Assembly (NCBI GenBank): GCA_037951105.1
Contig: JBAMJV010008234.1
Location: forward strand, 30,846 to 94,845
DNA from: Echinarachnius parma
Lineage: Eukaryota; Echinodermata; Echinoidea; Clypeasteroida; Echinarachniidae
Reading direction: 5' to 3'
DNA length: 64,000 nucleotides
The notes beneath the pieces were generated by a model that worked only from the letters and a program-made list of their open reading frames with translations, was not told the origin of the DNA and did not search any database. Made by a program: the position numbers and the translations under genes. Positions 23,780 to 35,037 of the stretch are shown in pieces (the stretch's first letter is position 1; every line of letters starts with the position of its first letter).

Positions 23780-25040
23780 CAATCTCACACTACATGTATA
23801 TTTCTAGCCAATCGATACCTAAACTGACATTTACAAAAAGAAATGATGATAATAACACGCACAAGAGTTCAAGGTGAAATACAGTCTGTCAACAAAAAAT
23901 GCACCTTTAGCCAATCAATACCTAAACTGACATTTAAAAAAACAAAAAAACAATACAGGGTGGCCCAAAAAAAACGGAACGGGGCACTTCCCAAAATATA
24001 ATACCAGAATGTTTATGTTCATCGGATAGGGTGTCCTTTCCAATGAAAAACAATACCAAGAACAGTAATTTTGGTCAGGTCGTTTTTGTTTCAGGACGCA
24101 GTGAGTGAGACCATGTCAGGTGCCGATTTATGTCGATTTCGACCTAGTCAATGCCAGTTTAACCACACTCCTTGCCCGTAATACCATTCAGCGACCAGGC
24201 CCATTCTCTCGGCACACGGCTGAGTGCACATTAACAATAGTGCGCGATGCTCAACGATATGAACGGCGGTTCGTGCGATTCATCAAGCGCTGGCTCAATG
24301 CAAATTGACAAAAAAGAGAACCTGACATGGTGTCACTCACAGGGCCCTAAAACAAAAACTACACAACCAAATTGACTGTTCTTGGTATCGTTGTTCATTT
24401 GAAAAGAAACTCTATCCGATGGACATAATACATGTGTTACTTTATTTTCGGAAGTGCCCCGTTCCGTTTTTTTTGGGCCACCCTGTATTAACAGACAAGT
24501 TCAACACAAAAGGCATTTTGTCAAGTAACAATGCACGCTTGTCAGTCAATACCTAAAGTAACTGACCTACATGTAGTTACAAAAATAATAATATTACACA
24601 AAAAAAGGATCATGGCAAAATGCATTTTGTCAACAATGCAGGTTTGCCAATCAATACCTAAAACTGACAGAATAAAATAATAATATTATTACCAAACATT
24701 GTTTGTGGCAAAAGGCATTTAGTCAACTACAACAAGTTAAGTTAACAATGCATGTTAGCCAAATAATATTAACAAACAACTGCTTGTGGCAAAAAGGGAT
24801 TTTGTCCACTATAATCAGTTAACAGATGCACGTTTGCCAGTCAATATCTAAACTGACCAAGTACAAAATAATAATATTAAAAACACAAAAAGGTTCATGG
24901 CTAAAAGCATTTTTGTCAACAATTCATGTTAGCCAGTCAATACCTAACCGACCAAGAAGAAAAATTACAATATTAACAAATAAGGGTTCATGGCAAAAGG
25001 CATTCTGTAAACAAAAAATGCATGTCTAAATATAGCCAGT
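23780..25040. repeat. Tandem array, about 100 bp period, interrupted by a MITE
   Basis: The anchor AGCCAATCAATACCTAAACT and variants recur near 23809, 23911, 24540, 24647, 24747, 24835, 24930 and 25034, with CATGGCAAAAGGCATTTTGT between them. The mariner-like element at 23956-24485 splits the array. Confidence 0.85.
23956..24485. mobile_element. mariner-like non-autonomous element (530 bp)
   Basis: CAGGGTGGCCCAAAAAAAAC at the left and its complement at the right, with TA on both sides (23954-23955, 24486-24487), typical of Tc1/mariner. Inverted repeats continue for about 170 bp at roughly 75% identity. The core of about 190 bp has an open frame (24105-24308, starting MRPCQVPIYVDFD) that I do not recognise; it could be a remnant of the parent element or captured sequence. 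Confidence 0.85.
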
Positions 25041-25244
25041 GAATATAATTGAACTAGAGCTTAGATTTGATCTGTATTGTTCATGAATGTTTATGAGCAA
25101 ATGTCATTTACGCCACCATGAAAATGTATTTTTAAATGTATTTATTTCTAAACTGTGTTTCATCTAGCAAGAAAGGCAGCGGGGGAGGAGATTGCATTTA
25201 AACTCCCACAGGTAATATTACAATATTTAAACAAAATCCTTTTG

Positions 25245-25280
25245 TTAAAGGTACACTTGAGTATTGGTACTTCCCTTTAA
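25245..25280 (+). mobile_element. Minimal TTAA-family remnant (36 bp)
   Basis: TTAAAGGTACACTTGAGTAT followed by TGGTACTTCCCTTTAA. It matches the left terminus of the copies at 60630 and 63362, then ends at once in CCCTTTAA, as if almost all the interior were deleted. Confidence 0.7.
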
Positions 25281-25929
25281 TGAAATATTAATATTTTCCG
25301 GTACAAATTTATATTTTATTTTTCTGGGGCTCCTTTTCATGCTAGCCTACATCAAATTTATAGCACACTGAAAAGTGTTTCACATAGCCCTTTATGACAA
25401 ATTACAGGGGATCTTTTTGCATCTCTGGGTCTAAATCGCCAAAGCCTCATGTTTTTTCTTCTTCTTCAATGTATACTATTCATGTTCACTACGAATCCTT
25501 TAATGCCATCTGAGAAAAATGGAGACCAACTAATTGAATTGAATTGAATTCTGAAGGTGAAGTTTAAAATGTCACAATGCATTGCAGATACATTAGATAG
25601 CATGTGCCCCTTTTTGTGAAAACTGTAAGCCATCATGATAATACACAGGTATGGTTCTATGATGTATGCGCTGCACCTGAACATGTGACAAGCTAAAAAG
25701 GTACAAAGTCAGATCTAAAATGCAGATCTATCTATCTGATAATGTACACAAGGCCAAGGCCATAAAGTGACTTTGTGCTAAAGTAGGTATGTCAGTCAGA
25801 ACTCAGGTATTAACCCATTGCCTACATACACATGTACAGTATAAAGAACTTGGTGAGTCCTGTATTAACTCTATGGGAGTGCAAAATGTATAGTAGGAAA
25901 CAGATTTATGTCTTTAAAGGATAATGGGT

Positions 25930-26129
25930 GGGGTGGTGGGGGGGGGGGGGGGGAAACATATATATGCACCCCCCCCCCCCTCCTGCACCCACATCCTCAG
26001 TTTTGTTGTGATAAGCCTCACAAGATCATGTGACGAGCAAAGTACTAAAATGCAGATACCTTAAAAATAAAATACAAAGCCAAGGCCATACAATTAGCTT
26101 ATTACAAATATAATGCACAGCTAGTGGAG

Positions 26130-26160
<31 letters not shown>
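25930..26160. repeat. Cluster of long G/C runs
   Basis: Two purine-rich G runs, a C run near 25970, and an uninterrupted 30-base G run (26131-26160), the longest in the window. Strong G-quadruplex potential. True lengths are uncertain because homopolymers are hard to sequence. Confidence 0.9.
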
Positions 26161-26161
<1 letters not shown>

Positions 26162-26186
26162 TGCCCCCTCCCCTGACATAAACCCA

Positions 26187-26345
26187 AGCACACACATACA
26201 AACTCAAACAACTCAAATACATAAATAAATGAATAAACAAACACGCACACGCACATGCACACGTACACGCATAAGAAACACACCCCAATACGCTCACACA
26301 CACACACAAACACATGAAATACCCACTCACAGAAACACACTAACA
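26187..26345. repeat. CA-rich microsatellite
   Basis: Imperfect CACACA/ACGCAC tract next to the 30-base G run. Confidence 0.85.
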
Positions 26346-26657
26346 CTCACTACCCTACTCTGCGTTCACGTCCCATGCATACTACCTTTGAGAAATAATT
26401 TTAAAAAAGTGGTAATAAAAACTATGTGACATTTCGAAAATTGCTTCACATATTTTGAATACAGTACCGTACCTCCTCCCATTAAGATTCTACTGACTAT
26501 ATCATTGTACGCACTGTGTACAATTATGGCAAGTGCAACTGAAATGTCGCTTCATGTTATGAAGCTGCGCAACAAAAAATGTTGCTTCAGGTTTATGTAC
26601 GGATGGACATGCATGAATTTATGGGGAATGTTAGTGCGTTTGCGGCACTTACTATCA

Positions 26658-26906
26658 CCAAAAAAATACTTTTTTTTCACGAGGGCGATTTTGAAATTTT
26701 TGAGGGGAAAAAACGCCCTCGTGAAATTATTCACGGGGGCTATTTTGGGGCTCACGGGGGTTCTTTTTTTTTTACATCGTTTTCACTGCTCAAGGGTCTA
26801 ATAAATGATTATCATGATTATGCCATGTTTGGTACGTTTCTGGCGCTTTCCGATCATGCAAAAAGATGTTTAAAAAAAAAAATTTAAATAAAAAAATAAA
26901 TAAAAA

Positions 26907-26939
<33 letters not shown>

Positions 26940-27023
26940 CCGCCCCCGTGCCGTGGCTCACGGGGGCGATTTTAAAGGTATCGGGGGCGAATCGCCCCTT
27001 TGCCCCGTGTATTGTTTTGGTTG
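26658..27023 (+). mobile_element. Interspersed repeat with CACGAGGGCG ends, copy A
   Basis: About 365 bp containing TTCACGAGGGCGATTTTGAA, CACGGGGGCTATTTTGGGGC, GCCATGTTTGGTACGTTTCT and CCGTGGCTCACGGGGGCGAT. A second copy lies inverted at 37177-37512. The poly-T tract is longer here. No coding frame. Confidence 0.85.
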
Positions 27024-27261
27024 CTTACTATTCAACAAAGTACAAACAGTAACTTTCTGCTTGGTCTGCCTCAGTAGGTCTACATTGTATTTCTAAAATA
27101 TTGTACACAACCTACTTTTCCGTCACTCCCTTGAGAGCATTCTAGCAATAGCCACAAGCATCTACACTAGGACTATTAGCCAGCTTTATTTTGTGTTACT
27201 TTTATTATGCTCCTTTTTCATGATTAAGAAATTTAAAACTGGCCTATGGCAATATGTATGG

Positions 27262-27806
27262 TTAAAGGGGTAGTACAGTTTTGTAAGGCTGAACTTTAGT
27301 AACCAAACCTGGACAGTAACATTATAAACTAATTAATAGTTATAACTCTACCATGCTCGAAAGGTATACAAAATTACAAACGACTAAGTAAAAAGCCTGT
27401 TATCATTCAAAAAGAGCCATTAAAACACAAGAGGGTGCTTTCTGAAAAGGCATTGGTTTAAACCATTTTTCATACAAAATTATGCATGTGATGTTTTATT
27501 GAAATAATTATTAAATAGAGAGGTCATCAAAAACTATTTAAAAAACACTTTGACAATTTTGAAAAAGTGCAAGCATTTTTTTTTTTTTTTTTTTAAATCA
27601 TCTAATTATTTGGGCCCCAAATAATTATAAGATCAGATATATTTATTGATATTTCAGCCGTTTCTGGGTCGATTTTGACCAAATAAAGTTTATTCTGCCA
27701 TTAAAATTGCATGTTCTCCTCACATTCGACACTCATTTTTTCATAACCTCACACAAAAATTGTGACGTGCAGCGCCCTCTCTACCAAAACTAAACTACCC
27801 CTTTAA
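27262..27806 (-). mobile_element. TTAA-family MITE, copy 2
   Basis: TTAAAGGGGTAGTACAGTTT at the left and TAAACTACCCCTTTAA at the right. The interior carries the family blocks (AAAGAGCCATTAAAAC, TTTGGGCCCCAAATAATTA) in reverse orientation. Confidence 0.9.
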
Positions 27807-28467
27807 TTAATATCCAAATCGCATTATATGTTTATATCCACATTATGTACCATATACTGCATGGTAGCACAACTACATGACCTACAAATCTAATCAGTTA
27901 CCACCATCAAGGAAGTTAGATACACGTGCAAATCTAATCATGTAATGTAAATATATAAACATTAAATTGTTAAAAGGGTATAAAGTTCTCAATATGTAGG
28001 TCATGCGATGTAACTTTTATAATAATAGGTTTGATCTTATACAGCGCATAATAGGATTAAGTACAATCTCTCAGTCTAAGTGATATTATTAATTTTTGCC
28101 TGAAATCTGGGTCTGAAGTCTAAAACATAATAGTATACTAACAAATAAAACCAAATTTAACAAAGCAGTTTGAAAAATGAGACTAACTCCTGGAAAAGCA
28201 AGCAAAGAAGTCATCCTACCCAGCAGACAGACATGATAAACATTGCCTTTGGGGGGTCATAAGTGATAACAGAGTATAGTCAGGGCCTACCAAACTTCAT
28301 GCATAGTTGCATACCAACATGCACAAGTTCCAGATTTCTGTCCATTGTTGTTGCTTTCATTCCCTTGTTGGGTTCTTAGTTCGCAAGGGGGAGGAATCCT
28401 GTCCTTAGATGAACTGATGATGAAATTGGGTCAAGTGTATAGGGTGTGTAATATGTGCTTTCAAGGT

Positions 28468-28700
28468 AACTTGCCGATTGGTCTACAGCCATTTGGTCTA
28501 CTCGCATTCGGTCTACTAGAAAATTAGAAATTTGGGGGCTTATGATTATAATTATGGATTATGATTAGGGTCAGGGTTAGGTTTTGTGTTGGGATCTTGT
28601 GTTTGGAGTTGGGGAAATTGAAGTTAAAGGCATCAGGTAGTACTTAGACCAAATGAGTTGTAGACCAACTGAGTGTAGGACCAAGCGAACATAAACCCTT
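28468..28700. mobile_element. Inverted-motif repeat (TTGGTCTAC)
   Basis: Three TTGGTCTAC-like words at the left (28480-28515) and complementary GTAGACCAA-like words at the right (28648-28680) flank a core with TTAGGGTCAGGGTTAGG. A diverged relative lies at 42455-42600. Possibly a short MITE. Confidence 0.5.
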
Positions 28701-29039
28701 TTCAATGGTCGGGTGGACATACAAGACTGGCGCATGATGATGTCATTTATAGATGATTTGTAGATGTGTGCCGTCTGGTCCTCCCAAACTTCTCTGCCAG
28801 AACCGAGAATACAGGTTCATCCAAAATATCGTACGTTGCTCTGTTCTCACCTACATGTACATGTATGAAGTCATCACAGCGTCAACATGGGCAACTCCAA
28901 ATTTGACGTCCCCAAACCTTATCAAACATAACCCAAACTATAAACCCACCCACTAACCCTAACCTAACCTTCCAAATCTGATTTTGATTCTGATTTTACA
29001 TGTATTGTGTAGACCAAGCTGTGATTTCCAGTCCCAAGT

Positions 29040-29090
29040 TTAGTGTGGGGGGGGGGGGGGGAGGGGGGGAGGGGGGAGGGGGGGGACGAC
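29040..29090. repeat. G-rich tract
   Basis: Interrupted G runs of 6-16 bases totalling about 40 bases; G-quadruplex potential. Confidence 0.85.
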
Positions 29091-30844
29091 TTGGCATTGA
29101 TCAAACAAGTTTGATAACCCATGCACTTTCATAATAAATGACAAATATTGACGTAATGTATAAAGCAAACAAAAATGATTAATAAATTTGTGTCGGTTGT
29201 CAACAGCGTAGTCGACAACAGAATAGAATAGAGATAAATTGCATAAAATTGTAATGAACCTTTGACATTTCTGATATGGGAGAAAGCAGAATTTCACTAC
29301 GGATCATGCAGCGTTATTATAATTACTGCAGCCCATGCCATTAGTGCTGTTAAGTGAATTTGTAAGTTTGTTTGTGCATTTGAGAGGATATCGCTTCAAA
29401 ATACCATAATAATTTGCTTCAGAATCAAGAAAATGAACATTACTACAAGTATGTTATTTGTGTAACTTAACATGAATCAATAATGTTGTACCATTATGCA
29501 GTATGTTCAATAGAACTGTATAAGAATATGCTGTCCACAAAATACCAACAACATGTACATGTACGGTAGTTGTGGTATATTTTAATGTAATTTTCAACTT
29601 GTCGATCTAACAAAAATACAAGGATTTAAATTACTGGGATAGAACCTAACTGTTTTTATTCAGATTAGGGGTGAACAAATCTAGTTTAATCCTTTTTGCC
29701 AACAAACTGGAAAACAGTTCTTGTCTGAACTGAGTTTACACACAGATCAAACAAAACTATCTAGAGTAAATTATGCACGAACTAATCAAATATTTGTAAC
29801 TCCAATGTACAGTACAGTAAGTTTTAAAATTGAACCCAACCCTAATAATGTTGTTTGGCTTGTTTGCAACAGACAACAACAAAGGAGGAACATACAACAG
29901 GGAATGTGTTAATAGGCAAGACATTCAATTCTTGAATGTTATCATTCACATAAAGCCTTACAGGTTATTCACACCTCATTTACTTTAATAGAAGTTAAAC
30001 AAATAATAATACAAAACAGAGCAACATGTACATACATGTGCAATAAGTAGTTGGAAGAGAAGTAACATTCCATCCATGAAGTAGCAGATTTTAATTGAAA
30101 TAGTGTTTCTTTATATTTTTGGAGGTGTAATTTGTAAACTTGTAACACATCAAGATCAAACTAAATCACCCCCCCCCCCCCCCCCCCATATTCCAGTTGT
30201 TTTGAAGGTGTCTTCAAGACAAAATTCAGCAAATCAGACACTGTTTTACACCCAAAAAAAAACAGGAACAAATTCGCCTACGTGTACAAGAATAACCACA
30301 ATTTTAGCATTTTGAGTGCATATTGAACATTCAAAATAAGATTTGAAGCAGGCACAAAAGTTGCTATCTTGTGGCCCTTCACAAAAATGTGCAAACATGG
30401 CCATACCCCTTTTTTCTTTGTCGAACATCACAATGACAAAAATACACCCTTTTAAAAATCTTACTTCTGCAATCATTTAATATTCCCAAGCACGTGCAAA
30501 AATGAACCCCTTTTTTGCAAAAAATGTGAAGGATCACACGTACACAAGGCCAATGAAAAGTAACGGGAATAAATGTAACCCTGATAAATGATTTGTCTTG
30601 CAAATATTCCTTAGGCCACCGAAAATGTGTTGCTTACAAATATGTATGTAAAGTGTATGTTAATTCAATTTTCTATTGTGTAAAATCAAGATGTTGTACA
30701 AGTATATATGCACAATCAAAGCAAAACTTATGGTAAACATATCATTTTATAAACAAGCATGGAAGAATTTTTAAAATATGAATAGCCATCAACAAGCTAA
30801 CTTGTTGTTGCTGATTGATGATGTTGTGTTTTCTTATATATCAT

Positions 30845-30893
30845 ATCATGTCATTATCATTATCATCATTACTATCATTATCATTATTATCGA
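30845..30893. repeat. ATC/ATT microsatellite
   Basis: Imperfect CATTATCATTATCATC tract. Confidence 0.8.
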
Positions 30894-31038
30894 CCTAGAT
30901 TGATAAATCTATCGTTTTCAGGGCCTTTTTACATTTACTGTACTTTCTTAAATACTGCCAACACAACAGTATAAAGAAAGTACACAAAATGTAAACGAGG
31001 CCCTGGAAACGATAGATTTATTGATCTATTATCAACGA
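30890..31038. mobile_element. Snap-back MITE
   Basis: Left arm AATCTATCGTTTTCAGGGCC and TACTTTCTT, right arm the near complement (AAGAAAGTAC and GGCCCTGGAAACGATAGATT). Arms are about 60 bp and the loop about 25 nt. Confidence 0.8.
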
Positions 31039-31504
31039 CTATGATGCATTAATTATACAATTAAAATCAACATACAATTCACATGCACTTTACATGTAGG
31101 CTTCGTGAATGCAAACTCATCAAGAGAAATGGGGTCTGCGGGTGCAGACTACAGAGGTCAACAGTGAACTCCAACCATCAACACTGGTGACTCATGTTGT
31201 CATGCCCCCATCCATAGAGAGATCGAGCCATGTGCTCCCAGTTCCTAGAATACCTAATCAGAGGTTGAATTCAATTGTGTACTGGCATGTGGCTACGATT
31301 TCCTGGAATAACTAATCAACACACACTACAGTATTATCATTGAATGAATGAATGAATGAATATATGAATGAATGAGCCATGTGATGTGATCACGATAGAC
31401 TGGTAATTCTTGGAATATCTAATCATGGGGTCATAACAATCCTCACAATAAATAATAATAATAATATTATGAACATTTATATAGCGCAGCTACTATTATA
31501 CAGT

Positions 31505-33317
31505 TGGGCAATTCCAAGGTAACAGCGTGACGGTAGGAGGGTGTTTCTTACGATGAAAGTCTAAATAATTCACAAAATAAAAATGTCCAGAACCAAATGT
31601 TGATATGCATCTGTTACCACTATCCTACTAATTATTTACAATAGGAAAGAAAATCAAAATTCCCACTAAATTATGAATTATGAATATCAATATCTGCGGT
31701 AACAGCGTGACGGCAAAAAGACATGGGTTTCTTACATGGTAAGAAACTAAGCAAACTCTGTGAACTACAGGAACATTTTGCAATTTTGTCACATTGATTC
31801 TTTGTACTAGACATCAAGCTAGAACATCCAAATAAAAATGTAGAAAAAATCCAATGTTCATAGTAAATATGATATCATAAACGTATCTGTGCACGGTAAC
31901 AGCGTGACGGTAACAGCGTGACCTCTGAATTGTACATGTTATATATATGGGAGATATTGATGAGATGAATTTAGATTATATAATTTTGATGTAGTCATCC
32001 AGAATCTATACAGAACTAGATGAATGGGTAATATAACCCAGATGCTCTGAAATGATGGTTAGCATGACACAAATTTGCAGCCTAGCGCCCTCTATTGATC
32101 AAAAATGTTTTTGGACAAAACTGAAATTCTTATCTTTTTCAGAATTTAGTTTGAGGAACCATCAAATATCAAACCCAAAATACAAACTTAATTGCAACAA
32201 TGAAATATTAGACCTTTGACATCTGACCTTTGACCTTATTTCTCAAATTAGCATACAAATGTTTAATTTTATGTGGCACAGTGCATATCTACAAGTGATT
32301 TGTTTCATGTAACATGATTTCAATGTCAGTAAGTTTTTGTGTTTGAATTGGTAATTATCCGAGTGACCTTTGACCTGTGCTCCAAACATTTTCATAGAAT
32401 TTTCTTTTACCTACAGTACTCTTTCTAACATTAATTCTGGCATTTTTTTGTGAGATAAAAAATAAACTACAATAATTTGACCTGTTGACCTTTGACCCCA
32501 TGACCAAATTCTATAATCAGGTCATCTACTTCACTGAACGCATACCAGTATTAATTATCATGTCATCCTTCAAGGATTCTTGAAATATCTTGAGAATAAT
32601 ATATTTTTTGCATATTAATTAGCTGTGACCTTTGACCTTTGACCTCATGGCCCCAAAATGTATCAGATAATCCATACCTCTGAATACATGTCTTGTACAA
32701 AGTTTGAACAGAATCCATCCAACGATTCTTGAGATATTGCACAAAAAAAGTAGGTTGCGTCACGCTGTTACCCAAAAAGTAACAGCGTGACCAAATTGAT
32801 ATTGCTTAGATTAATTAGTGGTAAAAGATAATGCTGCTATTTAGCATCCATAATATAGCCCTATGGGTGAATGAAGAAGAAACAAAAAATAATTTCATTC
32901 CCATTCATATTTTTCCAGAAATATTAAAAATACCTGTTTTTAGGGTAACAGCGTGACATATAGATGACTATAAATGAAACAGTCACTGAAGCAGAACAAA
33001 GAGCGAAAATGCCGAAATAGATATTTATCTGATAAATTGAAGTAATGTTCTTACCAACGCTGAAAGAACATTTTATGAAAACCTATTTTTGCAGCTCTTT
33101 TAAGCTTAATATTTACAAGTATATTTTGTGAAAATAATTGAAAATTAATTTATGCTAATTAATTCCTATGAAATAATAGTTTACGCCAACATTTTTTTTG
33201 AACAAAATGCATTTCTGAATAGTTTAATCTTTAAGCTTTAATTTGATACCAAATATGTTATGATTCAACGAATTTGAAAAATGGGTGCTTATGTCAATGT
33301 TTGCTTGGAATTGCCCA
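31505..33317. mobile_element. 1.8 kb element with seven exact GTAACAGCGTGAC motifs
   Basis: TGGGCAATTCCAAG (31505-31518) and its exact complement CTTGGAATTGCCCA (33304-33317) bound the region. The 13-mer GTAACAGCGTGAC occurs on plus at 31519, 31699, 31896, 31910, 32779 and 32945, and on minus at 32759-32771. Between them are four TGACCTTTGACC words. No transposase or other recognisable frame. Reading it as one transposable element is inference from the matching ends. Confidence 0.6.
32224..32645 (+). promoter_or_regulatory. Cluster of four DR1-like TGACCTTTGACC sites
   Basis: Exact TGACCTTTGACC at 32224-32235, 32364-32375, 32486-32497 and 32626-32637; the last overlaps a further TTTGACC. This is the reverse of AGGTCAAAGGTCA, a DR1 element bound by HNF4, RXR and COUP-TF receptors. 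Similar words are common in invertebrate repeats, so function is unproven. Confidence 0.4.
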
Positions 33318-33522
33318 GTTGTTAACTGGTGGTGGCTCCGGGAAAAGCACGGAATGTTCCACTCCCGAGGGATTTTAAATGCTATTGAGGGAAGAGTAAA
33401 TAAGTCCCGAGACGTAGTCGAGGGACTTATTTTCTTCACGAAATAGCATTTAAAATCCCGAGGGGAACATTCCATGATTTTCTCCGACAGCAAAGTTAAC
33501 AACTGTTTTATCATCTGAATTG
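33304..33522. mobile_element. Snap-back MITE
   Basis: GAATGTTCCACTCCCGAGGG, ATTTTAAATGCTAT and TAAGTCCC pair with their complements around the centre GAGACGTAGTCGA (about 33409-33421). The outer GTTGTTAAC and GTTAACAAC also pair. Arms are about 90 bp. It overlaps the right end of the 31505-33317 element. Confidence 0.75.
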
Positions 33523-34994
33523 CCATGTAACAGTGCCATGTAATATCCAAAAATATTACATGGCAGCTCATGTACTGTATTTACTAAGTCAGGTGATAAA
33601 AATATATACTCTACTGCGCTTAAATAATGATTTAATTATTATTACCCATGGTCATCAGGTACATTTCAACCCACACAATGATATTGCGTACTTTCTCAAC
33701 TCCCTGGGGAGCATACTAATAGTAGAATGTACATGTATGTGTGCGAGCTTTCTGGGAGTAGATCCATTTCATAATTGCTTTACAATACATACCTTACAGT
33801 ACAGTGAAAAAAAAAATAGGGGTCTGGGCAAAAGCCTAAAAGAGCCCCCATGAAGTTCAATGGAAAACAAAAATTAGAGTGTTATTTTCATGCAGGCAAG
33901 CTTGAGAAGTAGCTCCCGAAAATAAGTATAATTTTTTTCCCCTGATACCTGACATGTAATTATTGGTATGATCATGGAGGTGTTGTGGCACCATCAGATA
34001 GGAATTTGACTCCAAGATAAGTCAATGAACTGATTGGACCCCCCCCCCCCTCCCCCCTCCCCCCCAATAAAGTCCTTCAGCATTTAGAGAGGCTGCCTTA
34101 CCAGTCATGAGGTCAATGCAGCCTCCTCCTGGGTCACATCAACTTTAAAATGGACCCATGTTTTTACTTGCACCATTCACTCCCTATATTATTGTAAATA
34201 CTTAGGGAAATTGTATTTAAACATCAAGGCACCTTCCGTATGGCACACACCACTTCATTCCAGTATAGCTTCCTGTGTGAGCTGCCAAAGGGATTATCGC
34301 ATCAAGTATCAAGCAAGACATTTAATACACATTGTTTTATTACAAACAATGTAAACACGGGTTTAAATTCATGAGTTACTGGATCAGGTGGGTGTACATG
34401 AAGAGCAGGCCAGCTCAGACTAAATATGCTCCAGAGGGAGTTGAGACATTGCACAGCATAACTGTGCAGATTTGAAACATACCTTATGACCACTTGAGGC
34501 AAGGGCAATAGCGGGCCTTTGAATAGGGCACATACAGTAGATAAACGGCATCCTATAAATGATGCGAATCTTGATTTAAAACCATATTTTTCTTGTTACA
34601 TACTCTATGTTTCGGTTTGAACACAGTGCTTCACTGCTTCTGGGCAGTTGTCTCTGAAAAAATGGCCTTCGCATCTAGATCTACACAATTGTTTGTTTTG
34701 CCCATAGTAATAAAAATGCTAAACCCTTCTATAAATAGATCAATTTACATGCAAAATTGCGTATTGAAATATATCTGTGCACAAAGTGTGTGCATAAAAG
34801 GGAAATCTAGACTAAACCGGTATAAACCAGAATTGAAATCCTGCAAATTACAATTAGAGAGAATAATCTCAATTGGCAGTTTGTCCCCCGAGTCCCCTAG
34901 GCTGAAAATGAAGGTTTATATTATGTAGAAAGACATGTGCATTACACTATGTGCATTCAAATCTACACCGTCCATCAAAATGTCCTCTAATTTG

Positions 34995-35037
34995 TCCCCC
35001 AGCACCCCCCCCCCCCCCCCCCCCCCCTCCACTCTCC
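34995..35037. repeat. Poly-C run (23 bases)
   Basis: An uninterrupted C run at 35005-35027 with flanking C-rich sequence. Confidence 0.9.

Noticed and set aside
26505-27096. Overlapping frames of 60-100 codons around the CACGAGGGCG repeat
   Set aside because: The same frames reappear in the inverted copy at 37.1-37.6 kb with frameshifts; they are shadows of a dispersed repeat.
31505-33317. CRISPR-like reading of the seven 13-mers
   Set aside because: Spacing ranges from 1 to over 800 bp and one copy is inverted; more like protein-binding sites in an element.
34593-34928. 111-codon plus-strand frame in intron 1
   Set aside because: Composition is unremarkable, no recognisable motif, and length is within chance for AT-rich intron sequence.
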